A DNA stretch of 64,000 nucleotides, from NCBI GenBank assembly GCA_914767715.1, contig OU612073.1, positions 15,686,001-15,750,000 of the forward strand, given 5' to 3'. The stretch's first letter is position 1; every line of letters starts with the position of its first letter. Below the pieces are notes generated by a model. It had not been told where the DNA came from and made no database searches. It worked only from the letters and a program-made list of their open reading frames with translations. Made by a program: the position numbers and the translations under genes. Shown here in pieces: positions 12,276 to 23,461 of this stretch. Origin of the DNA: Membranipora membranacea. Lineage: Eukaryota > Bryozoa > Gymnolaemata > Cheilostomatida > Membraniporidae.

Positions 12276-14718
12276 TGTTTAGGTTTCTTGTTTTACTTTG
12301 TAGAAAATAATTCTCACTAAATGCTTATTGATCTCTTCACAGCGGATGCTTGAGCTGTCAACGAAATCGACGCATGTTAACTCACCATTTGAAATGAAAC
12401 AATTGTAATTCAGGAGAAATTTTGATGGGTGATGTTGAAAAAGACATTCATAAATGAGACACTATTGATGCCAGGAATAAAATTCAAAAAACAGAGTTAG
12501 ATTAATTGCTATGACTGTAGTGACACAGATAATGTGTTTGAATCATTCACAACAACAGAACCATAGCGGTTGTGCCAATGTTAAACTGTGTTGTACAAAA
12601 ACGAAACCATCTGCTTCCGTTATCTGACTAAGTATTGAAGTTCTACCACATCACATTTTTCATTAACAGTACAAATCATATATTGAGCAATGTATTAGCA
12701 GATAGCAGCATTACTTTGAATATGAGTCTTCTTAACTTTCATGAGCTCCATAAGCATCATGGGCTTCTTGGATTCAAGCTTATACTTCATATAAGTTTAG
12801 AATCAACCAGCGACAGAAGACCACAACCACCTTGGTGAGTTAGACTAAGTCTAGGTGGATCACAGCTGCTTGTGAGCCCAGGAGCCCTAGCCAATGTGTT
12901 GGCTCGGATTTGATGGCGGATGGAAGAGCCAACATAACAGAGAAAATCCAGTGCTGAATTGGCAATAGCCAATTCTATGAACAAAGTTACAGTAGAGGGA
13001 TTGTTGGAGCAGCCCATGTTGCATACTAAGACATATTTTTGGTACTTAGTCCGATCAAACACTCATTCATTGTGCCAAGGTCTGACAGGTGTTGTAAGAC
13101 ATTTGGCAGGACCTGTATGGGACATGATTTACAACACTCATGCCACCCCTACAGCACCCGGAACACTGCTCTATATAGGCCTTGAGTAGGACATGTCTCA
13201 TGCTGCGTCTTACAACACATGTTGCCAGCACCCGTTTCAGAGCCCATTCAGAACAGCATTAATTTTTGCAATGAATCTGTTCAGAGCCAACACATTAGCT
13301 AAGAAGCCCATGCCTTACATGCGCTGTCAGGGTTTTGAGGTATTACTGTGTCCAGTATCAATCACCCAAAAACCACTAGACAAAAATACTGTCATTGGCA
13401 AAATAAAGGCATGCAAACCCCAAGTGTCCATGTACTCAGGGTAGAGCATGCCTTGACTATCTTTGTATGCACACCAGCAGAGAGTTTTTCAAGGCACTAC
13501 TGAGGGCAGCATTCTCAATCACAACAAATCCTTAATCACAATAATAAAGACTTCTAGTAAGTATGTATGCCCATGGAGTTTGACATTACCAATACAACTT
13601 CAGTTCAAATTGCTATACCTACTAATCCAGTCTTGATAACCTAATTTGTCTGTTTAGGTCTTAAAATCTAGAGCTTCTGGCGTGATAGAAAGACAAGAGA
13701 ATTCAATAATAGTATAATAGTTTCCCAGTTTTACTCCAGGTGCTATTTCAGGAAGTTACTTTTGAATAGTTGCTAGGCACCCTGACAGCGTCTCAAGTAA
13801 AACCGTGTTAGTGTTGTAAACCAAAACATGATTGGCCATTAGATGATGACAGGTTTGCCGCGAACTATAAATTGTAGTTTTGTTAATTCAGCTGTGAGAG
13901 TGATCATGAGGAATTTGTTTCATTGTGCCTATCCAGGGAGAATAGAATTCCATTCTCCCTGGCCTATCTGACCAAAAACAAATGTCAATTCCACATAGAC
14001 CCTTCCCTGTGAAATTTCAGTATTCAACTCACAGTCATAACCATCATGTTCAGGGCATAACACATATAAATAAGCCTCATTCTAAATTTATTCTAACTCT
14101 TGGAAGAATTTATTACATTATTTTCATGACACCTCTTTGTCTTTTATTTCCTACCTTAGTATCAGCTATAAACAAGCAAAGTGTGTTTCAATGGTGGGTG
14201 CTTGTGTCAGCTTGGCCTTTTCTGTAGCGGAGAAGTATCCTACACCTTCTGCCACTTTCTCCATAGTTGGATATTATGAATTATACTTGACTTGAATAAT
14301 TACACATACATTGTTGTCTGTACTTGATGAGAACACTTAGTGCATTATGTTGACAAGGCCACTTTGTGGTGGATTAAATTACTGCGTAGTGCTTCACTCA
14401 ATGACACAATAGATGTATTTATAGTAACATAGTGTCAACCACAGGCAACAGGAAGAAATGTGAATGCTGGGACATTGACTTGGATTGATTAAAATGAGAA
14501 AAGGCTTGCTTACAGGGTAGCTTCACCCCTATGATGATTATTTTTGTGAACAGCTGAGTTCTTTGCATGTCTGTAAGCCTTGGGGTCAAATAGCTGCGCT
14601 TCAGGTCTGCTTGGATCACAGTTAAATAGCTGATTCAGATTAAGGCAGAAGTTTACAGGATGTTTTAATAATTTGGAGTAATGTATGTTCATGTATTGAA
14701 ATTTTTTCACTTGTAAAT
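12276..14718. other. no gene recognised
   Basis: Upstream region of the SHIPPO gene and of U6. Open frames at 12787-13444 overlap on both strands. The motif GCCAATGTGTTGGCTC at about 12893 recurs inverted near 13282, which suggests a decayed inverted-repeat element instead of a gene. A 30-bp hairpin lies at 13933-13962. Confidence 0.45.
13933..13962. repeat. hairpin with CCAGGGAGAAT arms
   Basis: Arms CCAGGGAGAAT and ATTCTCCCTGG flank AGAATTCC. A similar, longer CAGGGAGGG / CCCTCCCTG hairpin occurs at 17892-17929, so both may be ends of one element type. Confidence 0.8.
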
Positions 14719-14735
14719 GTACTTGCTTCGGCAGT

Positions 14736-14775
<40 letters not shown>

Positions 14776-14825
14776 GGCCCCTGCGCAAGGATGACACGCA
14801 AATTCGTGAAGCGTTCCACATTTTT
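14719..14825 (+). ncRNA. RNU6: U6 spliceosomal snRNA gene
   Basis: The 107-nt sequence has all U6 landmarks in order: 5' stem-loop with GCTTCGGCAG, the invariant ACATATACTAAAATTGGAAC, the ACAGAGA box (5' splice-site pairing), AGATTAGCATGG, the AGC-containing catalytic region (GATGACACGCAAATTCGTGA) and GCGTTCCACA followed by a run of five T, which is the Pol III terminator. U6 pairs with U4 and then forms the catalytic core with U2. Against the vertebrate sequence as I know it, the 5' stem third pair is A-U instead of G-C with both sides changed, a compensatory substitution that argues for a functional RNA and against a pseudogene. No convincing TATA box or PSE is recognisable upstream. Confidence 0.97.
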
Positions 14826-14920
14826 GTGATTTCTTTTTAGTTTGTTTGAGGTCGAGGAGGATGCTTCTTGAGTTTTTTCAACCAGCAGATTCATTTAGGT
14901 TCTCAGTTTAATCCCGTCAC

Positions 14921-15274
14921 ATGTCACCGTCATTCAGTCATCAATCACAAAAAAAGGGTATGTTCTATTCCAGTTCAGTCTTAGCTAGCCACTGGAAGGA
15001 CCCACAGTGGCTGGCTCAGATGGCGAGCGGTACTGACCTATGGCCTACTGTTGACGAACTGGAACGATTTATGGAGAGACGGTTTTGCCATATCGCTGAT
15101 ACCTTCTACAAAGAAGTTGGCGATCAATCTGCAAGTAGCGAGTAAGTAGTATCAGTGATACAATATCTTTCAATTTGATATACACAAGTTGTTAAAAATA
15201 ATTATTTACCAATCTCACTCAGGGATATCCCACCTAGAGGCACTGATTTGACCAACAATTATCCCTTTACCTGA
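14921..15274 (+). CDS. small two-exon protein of about 90 residues, unknown function
   Basis: Exon 14921-15141 ends at a strong donor (GTAAGT) and joins in phase to 15223-15274 after an acceptor (CTCACTCAG), giving 90 residues and a TGA. An in-frame TAA lies 12 bases before the ATG. The protein is soluble, with a Trp/acidic middle (DLWPTVDELERFMERRFCH) and a polar tail; no signal peptide or membrane segment. It starts about 95 bp after U6 on the same strand. A second acceptor (AG at 15355-15356) would give a different short C-terminus, so the last exon is not certain. Family not recognised. Confidence 0.5.
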
Positions 15275-16263
15275 CTATCCAAATATGCATAAAGCTCCCA
15301 ATATTTGTCCGCCATATGTGTTTATGGTTGATTTGATTATTTTGTTTGTTTTGAAGAAGTTACATGTGGTCAAGCGGCGACCCACGATAGTAAGAAAGAT
15401 GATATAGTGAGTGCCTCATAGAGTCTGGTTATCAAATGCCATTCGATACACATTAAAGACAGTGAGTCAACTGAATACTACATTTTCTGCGTGCTGCCTC
15501 TATGGACTAGGCTCACTTGCAATAAGGAGAACTACATCAGATCAGCATTGGTGCACTGTTTTAGTGTTATTAGTAGGAATTTGAGAATAACTTACCGTCT
15601 TTCAGAGGCAAGGCTAGCTGCCTGTTTTATCAGAAGCATACCTTTCTTTCTAATTTTGCAGCGGTATAGTAAATAGACGATGTATTGCTCTTGAAATGGA
15701 GCAATCTCCACAGCTACATGACCTAGTCGCAGTTTAAAAAAAAAATGGCTGTATGACATGGCTAGGCACCACACACTCACCGATCTATGTGAGAAAGATG
15801 AAGAGAGTTGAGTAATTGAATATATATGGTAGCAGTGTATTCTAAAAGTTGAGTTGGGCTATCTTTTATTATAATCAGTATATATTCTAGAAAATGTCCC
15901 ACTCTGTCACACTCTATTCCTTTGTTAGTTAGATTAGATGTTGTCCACCCCGATATATCATGTAAATTTAGAGCTCAGTGTTATCATAACGCCCACTCCA
16001 TTATTGCTCCAGTATTGACTATTTTTGTCACATACAGATGTATGTTAGAGATATACATTTATATGTGATAAAAAGTTATATTATATATAAAAAGTGTGCG
16101 AAGTGTGATACCTAGCATTCACAACAATTATGTCATGTGATAATTAGGCTAGTACTTTTGCTTCCAAACAGTTGTTTTTCACCATTGCACTATCCCCTAA
16201 TAAACAATGTTCTAACAGTGATTATTATTAATCTTCATGGTTTTATCAAGTCGCTGTTACTCC
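15275..16263. other. no gene recognised
   Basis: AT-rich spacer. A minus-strand open frame at 15592-15780 has a possible donor near 15596 but no start or partner exon I can support. A short exon-like stretch at 15357-15406 on the plus strand (acceptor and GTGAGT donor) does not join in phase to the gene at 16264. Confidence 0.4.
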
Positions 16264-16781
16264 ATGGTTTTAGTCAAGGCTGAGAGGATCTCAGTCATAA
16301 GAGAGGCTGATTACAACAAAGTGGGAGGAGAATTTATTGTTGTGTCTGGACTATCAAGAAATTTTAAAGTTTTACAGGTAAGTATTTTTACTAATTGAGG
16401 TCATTCATGTTAATATATGGGATGCGAGTTGAGATATGATATTTCTTAAAGTTATTGCGAAGGAAACAGGGTTTGGTATCATTCTAGAGTTTTCAGTCTA
16501 ATTCACAAAACTGCTTTAAGTTTTATCAACAGCAAGTGGCCTAGTTTCGACTGATTTACACTCAAAATTGAGATTGGAAGGTACTTAAAAGATTCTATTT
16601 TGATGATAGTATATCCAAAAAATAATACCTTTTTAGTACCTTCACATCTCAACTTTGAGTGAAAATGAGCTGGGTCATACGCTGTTAATGAACCTTATTT
16701 ATGTGGCGTACTCTCGATGCTATCATCCTATTACAGGATGGATTTAGAAATAAGGCAATGCAGCAGGTGTTCCTCATATAA
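16264..16781 (+). CDS. small two-exon protein of 52 residues, unknown function
   Basis: ATG at 16264; exon 16264-16377 ends CAG|GTAAGT and joins in phase 0 to 16737-16781 after TATTACAG, ending in TAA. The 52-residue product (MVLVKAERISVIREADYNKV...) has charged N-terminal and hydrophobic beta-like segments (EFIVVSGL). It is unusually short, and an upstream acceptor (GGTTTTAG at 16273) would make 16274-16377 an internal exon of a longer gene whose other exons I cannot find. The intron carries a MITE. Its 3' end is 131 bp from the convergent BCL-2 gene. Function not recognised. Confidence 0.4.
16557..16663. mobile_element. MITE with ACTCAAA terminal inverted repeats
   Basis: The left end (CACTCAAAATTGAGATTGG) and right end (inverted: CACTCAAAGTTGAGATGTG) are complementary over about 34 bp, extending through AAGGT ACT(T/A)AAAA. 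It lies in the intron of the small gene at 16264-16781. Confidence 0.75.
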
Positions 16782-16911
16782 CAGATCAATCTTCATCTTA
16801 GCTTATTCGGTATAGATTGTGTTGGTACTGGTTTTTATTTTGATAATACAAACTAAACTTTGCTTTCTATAAATTAAACTTTGTTTTATTTTTACCCAAC
16901 ATTTTTTAATT

Positions 16912-19900
16912 TCATCTTGTCAAGAAAACACCCATAGTGAACGCAGCCAAGAAGGCGAGGGTGCTGTAGGCCACTGTCTCTCGGTCTGGCATTCTCTTCA
17001 GCAAACTTAAAGTTTTCTCAGCATCTACTGGCGGCAGCTTGTCCTGGAAATAAAACAATATTAGGCTGTCATAATACAGCCAAGGTTCCTTATGGGGCAA
17101 GAAAAATTATACTGGCCTAATACTTGCAATGGTACATTAAATACAAATCCAAGCTTTTGACTATGTCTAATCTATATTAGTAATGTCTTGATTGAGGCTT
17201 TGAACAAAACTAAGAATCAACACAGCAGGGTTTACAAATTTATACAGGTCATATTAGATAGTATGGTCTGTTTTTTCGTTCCTTGTAGATCTGTTGAGAA
17301 GATGTGCTTAAGCAAATTCAGAAGACTATCCTAGAATGTGAGTACATTATACTGTTCTGAATATTTTTAAGAATTCGGAATTTGCAATTTTCTTGTCTGG
17401 GAGTATATGGAGTTGCCTCAACATACCAAGAAAGTGGATAGTTTCAGAACATAAGGAGTCCTGCACTTGATTATGCGCTCCACGGATTAAGTAATGGGAG
17501 ACCATTTGCTTATAGAGTCAGAAGCTTACTGAACGCAGTCCTTTCTATATGCAAGTCAGTTACTTGATGGCTTGATTGGCATGTTATCATCAACGGTTTC
17601 ATGATGGAATACCACAAAATCTCGTTTCCCGGTTAATACTGTTCGAGCCCTCAAACTAGCGGGACAGAGGCAGCTAACTTTGACTTTAAGGCTTGTTTTT
17701 CAAGATTTTAAGTGGTGGAAGTTCACTAAATTCAGCAGAATTTTGGGTTTTCTCATCTATTTGGGAGGTCACTGCTTGGTGTGTGATATTCATCTGCTAA
17801 ATTTTCTGTTTCATCTAAGTGAACTTAAAAAAAAAATTCAGACTGAAAAAGGCGAAGGCATCCCCTCTAGGTATCAGGTATAATTTTACCAGGGAGGGTG
17901 GGTTGGTGGGCTTCCCGCCCTCCCTGATTTTACTGTGGTGACATAGATCAAGTTTGATCTATTTGCGTGCATTTGGAGTTGCCCCCTCTGTTCTGGCCAC
18001 ATCTCAGTACAGGGGAGCCACTCCAAAGGCAGGCAAATGGATCAAACTTGATGTATGTTAACATTAATTGGTTGGTAATATGCTTACCCAGCCTCCTGAG
18101 GTTAGAATCCATTCCTCAAACATGTTATAAACAAAATACTGGCAGCACCAGTCCGTGACATTATGTAATCTTTCATATAGATTATCTCTCAGAGCTTTCT
18201 CTGCTAGTCGTGCTGTGAATACTATCACCTGTCAGATAGAAATAAATACTATCAACTCTCTGGTATAAATAAATATGACCGCTATCATGTGTTAGGGGGC
18301 ACTTGTGAATGATGCAAGTTATTTCTCAAGAATGCTGGGCGACAGAGGTGTCTTTCTTCTGAATCAAAACTTTGTTTTAGAAAATCAATGTAGGACACCT
18401 TGAAACGGGCGACTTAAGATCTAGGATAGGTCTTGCGATACCCGTGTTTGTGCAGGCGTTCCTAAGAGAAAGACAGTAAAATGGCCAGATTGATCGCATA
18501 CATTGAAATAACCACACTAGCACTAAGCTTCTTTCAGAAACCTGGCCTGACCACAGCGTGAAACTGATTTAAGGCTCTAAATAATTTATCCCCTCCATAC
18601 ATCTCTGATTTTTTTGTTACCACACCACACAGATTTCCAAGAAGAGATACACACTTACTTGAACCTCCATTAGACAACTTAAACCACAAAATAGCCACAA
18701 ACTTTAATATTTTACCCTCTTCATTGAGAAGCACTCTTACTTTGAATATGTTTAAGAAAAGGCTAATGCAACATTTTTTCAGTTTTTTGGCATAGTCTTA
18801 TTTTTTGTTTAATGATTATTTGTATCATTTTTCTTTTTTGCCATTTATGTCACATCATGAAAAACATTAGTAATAATGAATTGTTGCTGACAACAAAAGT
18901 ATATATATATATATAATATATATATATGTATTTAGATATTACCACCGATCTTAACCATTGATAGTCAAAATCCATCGTATAAATGGTAACAATGGCTACC
19001 TTGAAGGAGTGAACATAAGCTAGTGTTTAGTTTAGCAAGTGAGGAAGGATGACTTTAGCTAGCAGAAATTTTCACTGGTTAGGGTGGGAGTTTAGTTTGA
19101 GTAAATGTTAGTTAATTTCACTAGTTTCACTAAATTTCACTAGTTTCACTAAATTTCACTAGTTTCACTAAATTTCACTAGTTTCACTAAATTTCACTAA
19201 ATTTCACTAGTTTAAGCCGAAGACAAATACCTTGCAATTGTGTAGGGAAGCTCATAAGTATTCCACCATGCAAGGTTTGATTCCTGTCCGCCTATGGTAA
19301 CAACAATCTAACAAAATCTCGAACTGACGATACATGCCTAATGCAGGTTTTCTAGGTGGTCTTAAGAGATATATATACTTTTATTGACAGCAACAATTCA
19401 TTCTGGGGTCAACAATTCAATTAAGAGATAGGGTCACACAACACTTACCAGTGCTAGTCTCCCCCAGTTGATTGTCTTATCTCTGAAAAGCTGATTGAGC
19501 CATGCAAAATAATCAGCTCGAGCTGTGATGCGATTCAGATCTAACGCGGCTATCGGTCTCTCCAGAAAATGTTTATTTGAATGGTCGCTCTCAATTTTAT
19601 TCCCTGTAAAAGTCATAGACAGCTCACTATTACTTGCACATAGACTGGTGTTGAATCCTATTTGTCTGACAAAAATTAGAACAAGTTTGGTCTATTTGGC
19701 TGCTTTGGAGTTGCCCCCCCCCTCCACTACTGCTGTGTGACCAGTAGAGGCGGAGCAACTAAGATGCAAGCAAACTGGATCAATTTTTTTCTAGACACAC
19801 AAACTCTCACAAACATCCTATCAAAAACTTCATACAACATGATGGAAAATGGAATGGATCAAACCAGGCCACCAGTCAGAAAACAGATATCAGTCACCTT

Positions 19901-20793
19901 TGGTTCTTTTGGTACTTATGCTTACCTATGCACATTGTCACCCAGCCTACAATGGACGGACCCTAACAGATCTGTAAACTTACCCAAGTCAGCGATGATG
20001 TTATTAACATTAGATGCCGTCAGCGCTCCCACACAGGCAAACATTCGCCTCACGGTTCCACTTTGGTGATTCAATAAATCAAAGCCTGCGTTCTCAAGCC
20101 TGCAGGGAAATTATCAACATGATGATTAAGATTAGCACGAACGTAATGGGTACATAGCAGACTAATTATGATCATATCTGATGCCGAGAGAGTAATCCTC
20201 TCTTGAGTACAGTGACTGGAACCTATGGTGTTCATGCCTCGCTCTTTACCCATGTAGAGGCGGAAGGGTTCCTTTTATTGCATGTTGAGCACACAAACAC
20301 ACAGTGAATGCCGGTACCAAAATATGAAACTGTACTGATTCAGGATATATAGAATTATATGAACTTAGTAGTGCATGATCCTTGGAATGGCACTCTTTCA
20401 AATCCATGCATGATCGGGACAATGATTGAAGTTGGCTGCCGATGTTGTAATAAAAAGGTTGGTTTCATTCTCAAATTGTTTTGATTTCAAAAGTAGTGGA
20501 TTCAACCCCAAAAAGCCTTTAGCAGGATGACAAAGACAGAGAGAGAGAGAGAGAAGCTAACTATACCTGTACTTCATGTAGTCAAGCAGGAGCTCTCGAG
20601 TGTTAACCATTTTAATTCCAGTTTCCACTCCTGGCGGTTTCCGTATGGGTTTCTCTGTGATGATGCAATCATCGAAGTCATGGGCCTGCAGGCCAGCTGC
20701 AGTTACACGGGTAATCATGGGCTGCGCCCTCCTTAGTAGGCTCCCCCTTGACGGCCCACAATTGCCTATCTCTTTTATGTTGGTACTCATCAT
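16912..20793 (-). CDS. BCL-2 family apoptosis regulator A, five exons
   Basis: Exons from the start: 20793-20567, 20099-19984, 19603-19449, 18228-18088, 17043-16912; all GT-AG and in phase, 256 residues. BCL-2 proteins control mitochondrial outer-membrane permeability in apoptosis. A BH4-like segment (NTRELLLDYMKYRLENAGF, about 64-82) is followed by BH1 with the diagnostic NWGR (160-163, in FRDKTINWGRLAL), BH2 (EEWILTSGGW, 204-213) and a C-terminal hydrophobic anchor (about 237-254) ending in TR. No canonical BH3 (L-x3-G-D) is visible. The N-terminus is 50 residues longer than in the neighbouring paralogue. BH4 plus an anchor suggests a pro-survival or BAK-like multidomain member; which cannot be decided from sequence alone. 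Confidence 0.93.
17892..17929. repeat. GC-rich hairpin in BCL-2 A intron
   Basis: CAGGGAGGG and CCCTCCCTG arms, with inner GGG/CCC pairs, in intron 4 of BCL-2 gene A. Resembles the hairpin at 13933-13962. Confidence 0.65.
17944..18055. mobile_element. MITE copy 1, ATCAAGTTTG inverted repeats
   Basis: Left arm GATCAAGTTTGATC and right arm GATCAAACTTGAT with inner TTGGAGTTGCCCC and inverted AGCCACTCCAAA. Copies of the same family are at 19679-19787, 21957-22060 and 25591-25690. Confidence 0.8.
18571..18795 (+). pseudogene. non-LTR retrotransposon (LINE) reverse-transcriptase C-terminal remnant
   Basis: Seventy-four open codons end at a TAG. The peptide has the typical order of a LINE ORF2 tail: a LNNLSPPYISDF segment, an RFPRRDTHLL region, then ILPSSLRSTLTLNMFKKRL, equivalent to the usual 'lPssLR...s...FKk.Lk..l' ending. 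Everything N-terminal to it is missing, as expected for a 5'-truncated insertion. It lies inside intron 3 of BCL-2 gene A, in the opposite orientation. A T-rich stretch and (TA)n follow at 18800-18930. Confidence 0.7.
19118..19212. repeat. tandem array of a 19-20 bp unit
   Basis: About five copies of ACTAGTTTCACTAAATTTC, within intron 3 of BCL-2 gene A. Confidence 0.9.
19679..19787. mobile_element. MITE copy 2, ATCAAGTTTG family
   Basis: Left AACAAGTTTGGTCTATTTGG, inner TTGGAGTTGCCCCC, right GCAAACTGGATCAA. In intron 2 of BCL-2 gene A. The apparent frames across it are not coding. Confidence 0.7.
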
Positions 20794-21213
20794 TTACACC
20801 ATGTCTATGCCGTCGCTGTGATGGTACATCGTTCCATTATTTCATTGTGAGAAGATTTTGATCGTTATGTCTGGAATGCTTTTGTTTCTACAGGATTTAT
20901 CTCATCTTTGAACTGTTTGTTCTCATCTTAAGTACATCTGGTATTTATCCATGATGAAATTAGTTTTTCTAACCCAAAAAATATAATATAATATATTGGG
21001 TTAGGAAATAAGTTTTCTTGATTGATTCAACAACCTGTTCAGTATAATCAAAAACACTTTCAGATTTTAGTTAACTTGGTTTATTTTTATTTGGTTATAA
21101 TTTTGGTATTACAAAATCAATAGTATCACAAATTTTCTCCAGATATTGACCATATTGCGTGTTACAGAAAATCAAATTATTACAAAAAGCCAGACACTTT
21201 TAGACACTCATTT

Positions 21214-22992
21214 TTATGCAGCCCTTCGCAGTATATAAAATGCCGTTGCCACAATGCCTCCCATTATAGCTAATCCGAGAGTGAGGCTTCCAAACTCTTC
21301 CATAAGTTCTTTTCGCTGCCAGTCAGTTGCATATATACCTTTGATTTTATCCTGGTGAGATACAAAATACATAATCTTACACTGAATCTCCAAAAGATAC
21401 CAAAATTCATATAAACAAGGTGATAGGAGTTGTCTGCCCTTATGAATTGAGCAGATAACTCACTTCCATTTTGTTACATATTTCCATTTGGGTATAAGCG
21501 TATCATCATAGTGGCAGAAGATGTAGGCATTCATACATCAATAATGTTACTGATTTTAAGTTTAATGGGGAATCAATCATATGGGACAGTCTACATAATT
21601 TGCTTTCTAAATATCCAAGTACTCACCCATCCTTTGTTGGCCTCAATCCACTGGTCAAGATAATTATCTCTGAAGAAAGTCTCACACCACTCAACAAGAT
21701 TCCTAACCTGATCTGGGCAGCCACATGTCATGGCCTTCACAGCCAGTCTCCCCGTGTACACCATCACCTGGTGGGAGACAGACATTACTGTGTTAGTGTC
21801 AGCGAATATAGAGACAATGATACGGATACTTTTGTAAGTGACTCAAGGTTTAAAAAGTACTCTTATAGCTCTGTTGAATAAATTGTGCTGTATATGATAG
21901 ACTGCATGGGAAATTAATTTCAATTTTTCCAGCTTGTAGTGTGGCTTAGACCATGTCTGATCCAGTTTGCCTGCTTCCCGAGTTACCTCCTCCACTAATC
22001 AACCGACCTATCAGTGGAAGGGGAGCAAACCTAATGTAGACAAACTGGATCAAACGTGATCTAGGTGTGCCTATACGAGAGTAAACGAGTTTGAAATACT
22101 GAAGACCAAATTTAAACAAATATAATAATATTCACACACCATGACAAGCCGACCCCAGTTGATCTGTCTGTCACAGAATATCTGATTGAGAACCTTGATA
22201 TAGTTAGCCCGAGCACACTGACCTAGCAGGTCAAACTGCTGGTCTGCCATATCCAGGAATGCTGAGTGGTATGGGTGTGCCTCCATCTGGCAACCTGTCA
22301 AAATTACATGACATCAGATGTAACATGCTGCCAGCGCAAATTCACCAAAATTGTATGATGTGCTGTGTTATTTCATCAAAATAATTCAAAGGCCATGTTG
22401 AAAAACTTCATGGGAATATGGTAATGTAAAACAGTGGCAGCCATTTTCTAGAACAAAGACTTTAGCAATCTGATATTAAGACACATGGTGTTGTTATTCA
22501 ATCTTAAATTCAATAGTAGCAATCCACTCACCCACACAGTGAACCTCATTCATGGCGGGAGACTCATCTACAGGCAGTCCGGCAAACAGATCTCTGAATG
22601 CATTGAGCGTCGATCCACAGTAACCAGCCTCATTCAGCCTACAAACAAAGTCCCATACTATAGATACATACTAGCAACTTACTGGCGCTCACTATACTGA
22701 GGAGGTATAAGGCTTAGTACTGCTCATTAAGTTACCTGACCATGAGCGTATCACACGGAAGAATGTTTCAAACTCAATGCCTACCTCCATAGGCAACCAG
22801 ACAGATTTCGAAAATTGAAATTGTAGTATTTGACTTAACAAAATTCTGCTCGCCAACCTGGAAAGTTGAACTTTGATTCACACTGCGATCATCTAACTTA
22901 CTATGATGGACTCACCTGAACCTTATGTAATCTAGTAGTACTTGTCTAGTAGTAACATAAGTAGTCGTCTCATCACCCGAACACGCCGCCAT
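21214..22992 (-). CDS. BCL-2 family apoptosis regulator B, five exons
   Basis: Exons from the start: 22992-22916, 22638-22532, 22294-22140, 21767-21627, 21351-21214; 205 residues. It shows a BH4-like N-terminus (TTRQVLLDYIRFRLNEAGY, about 14-32), BH1 with NWGR at 107-110 (FCDRQINWGRLVM), BH2 (DQWIEANKGW, 151-160) and a C-terminal membrane anchor (about 181-200) followed by a basic tail RRAA, as in mitochondrial tail anchors. No clear BH3. Splice phases are the same as in gene A at every junction, and the BH1 and BH2 exons have identical lengths (155 and 141 nt), so A and B arose by tandem duplication. B starts 421 bp upstream of A's start on the same strand (A's ATG to B's stop). Pro-survival versus BAK-like role is undetermined. 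Confidence 0.94.
21957..22060. mobile_element. MITE copy 3, ATCAAGTTTG family
   Basis: TGATCCAGTTTGCCTGCTT at the left and CAAACTGGATCAAACGTGAT at the right, with GGGGAGCAAAC inside. In intron 3 of BCL-2 gene B. Confidence 0.7.
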
Positions 22993-23461
22993 CTTAACCT
23001 GATTTTTTTGTTTGAGCGTCAGAACAGTCCAGCTGATTCTAACTAACCCAAGTTTTTGTTTTATACCACCCTACTAACAAAAGGCTCTGCTTTCTGATTG
23101 TTTACTGATCTGAAATATGGTCATAGTACGTACAGCAAATAGTGAAATATGCAGAGAATGCATTGTTATCTAATGGAGTTGTCACCTCATTGATTACATT
23201 GATCGACTTTACGTAGAAACTTTTTTTTAAAGATTTTTGTCCTGTTTACCCATTTTGGAGTTCATAAATTTCTTGTGTCTATTCTTGTTGCGTTGTTAAT
23301 ATTACATTTTAATCTCAACTTAGTCTCACTTCGATGACATATGTTGTTTCCCATGAATTTGTCCTTACAAAGATTGTACTGACTGCTAACTAGGCATTTA
23401 ACTTCCGAACTTGAAGCAGTTTAAACAGTTATATTGTACTAGTGTATACACTTTCATTCCT

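Noticed and set aside
12787-13444. Gene at 12.8-13.4 kb
   Set aside because: Overlapping open frames on both strands with no splice signals or motifs; an inverted motif at both ends suggests a decayed element.
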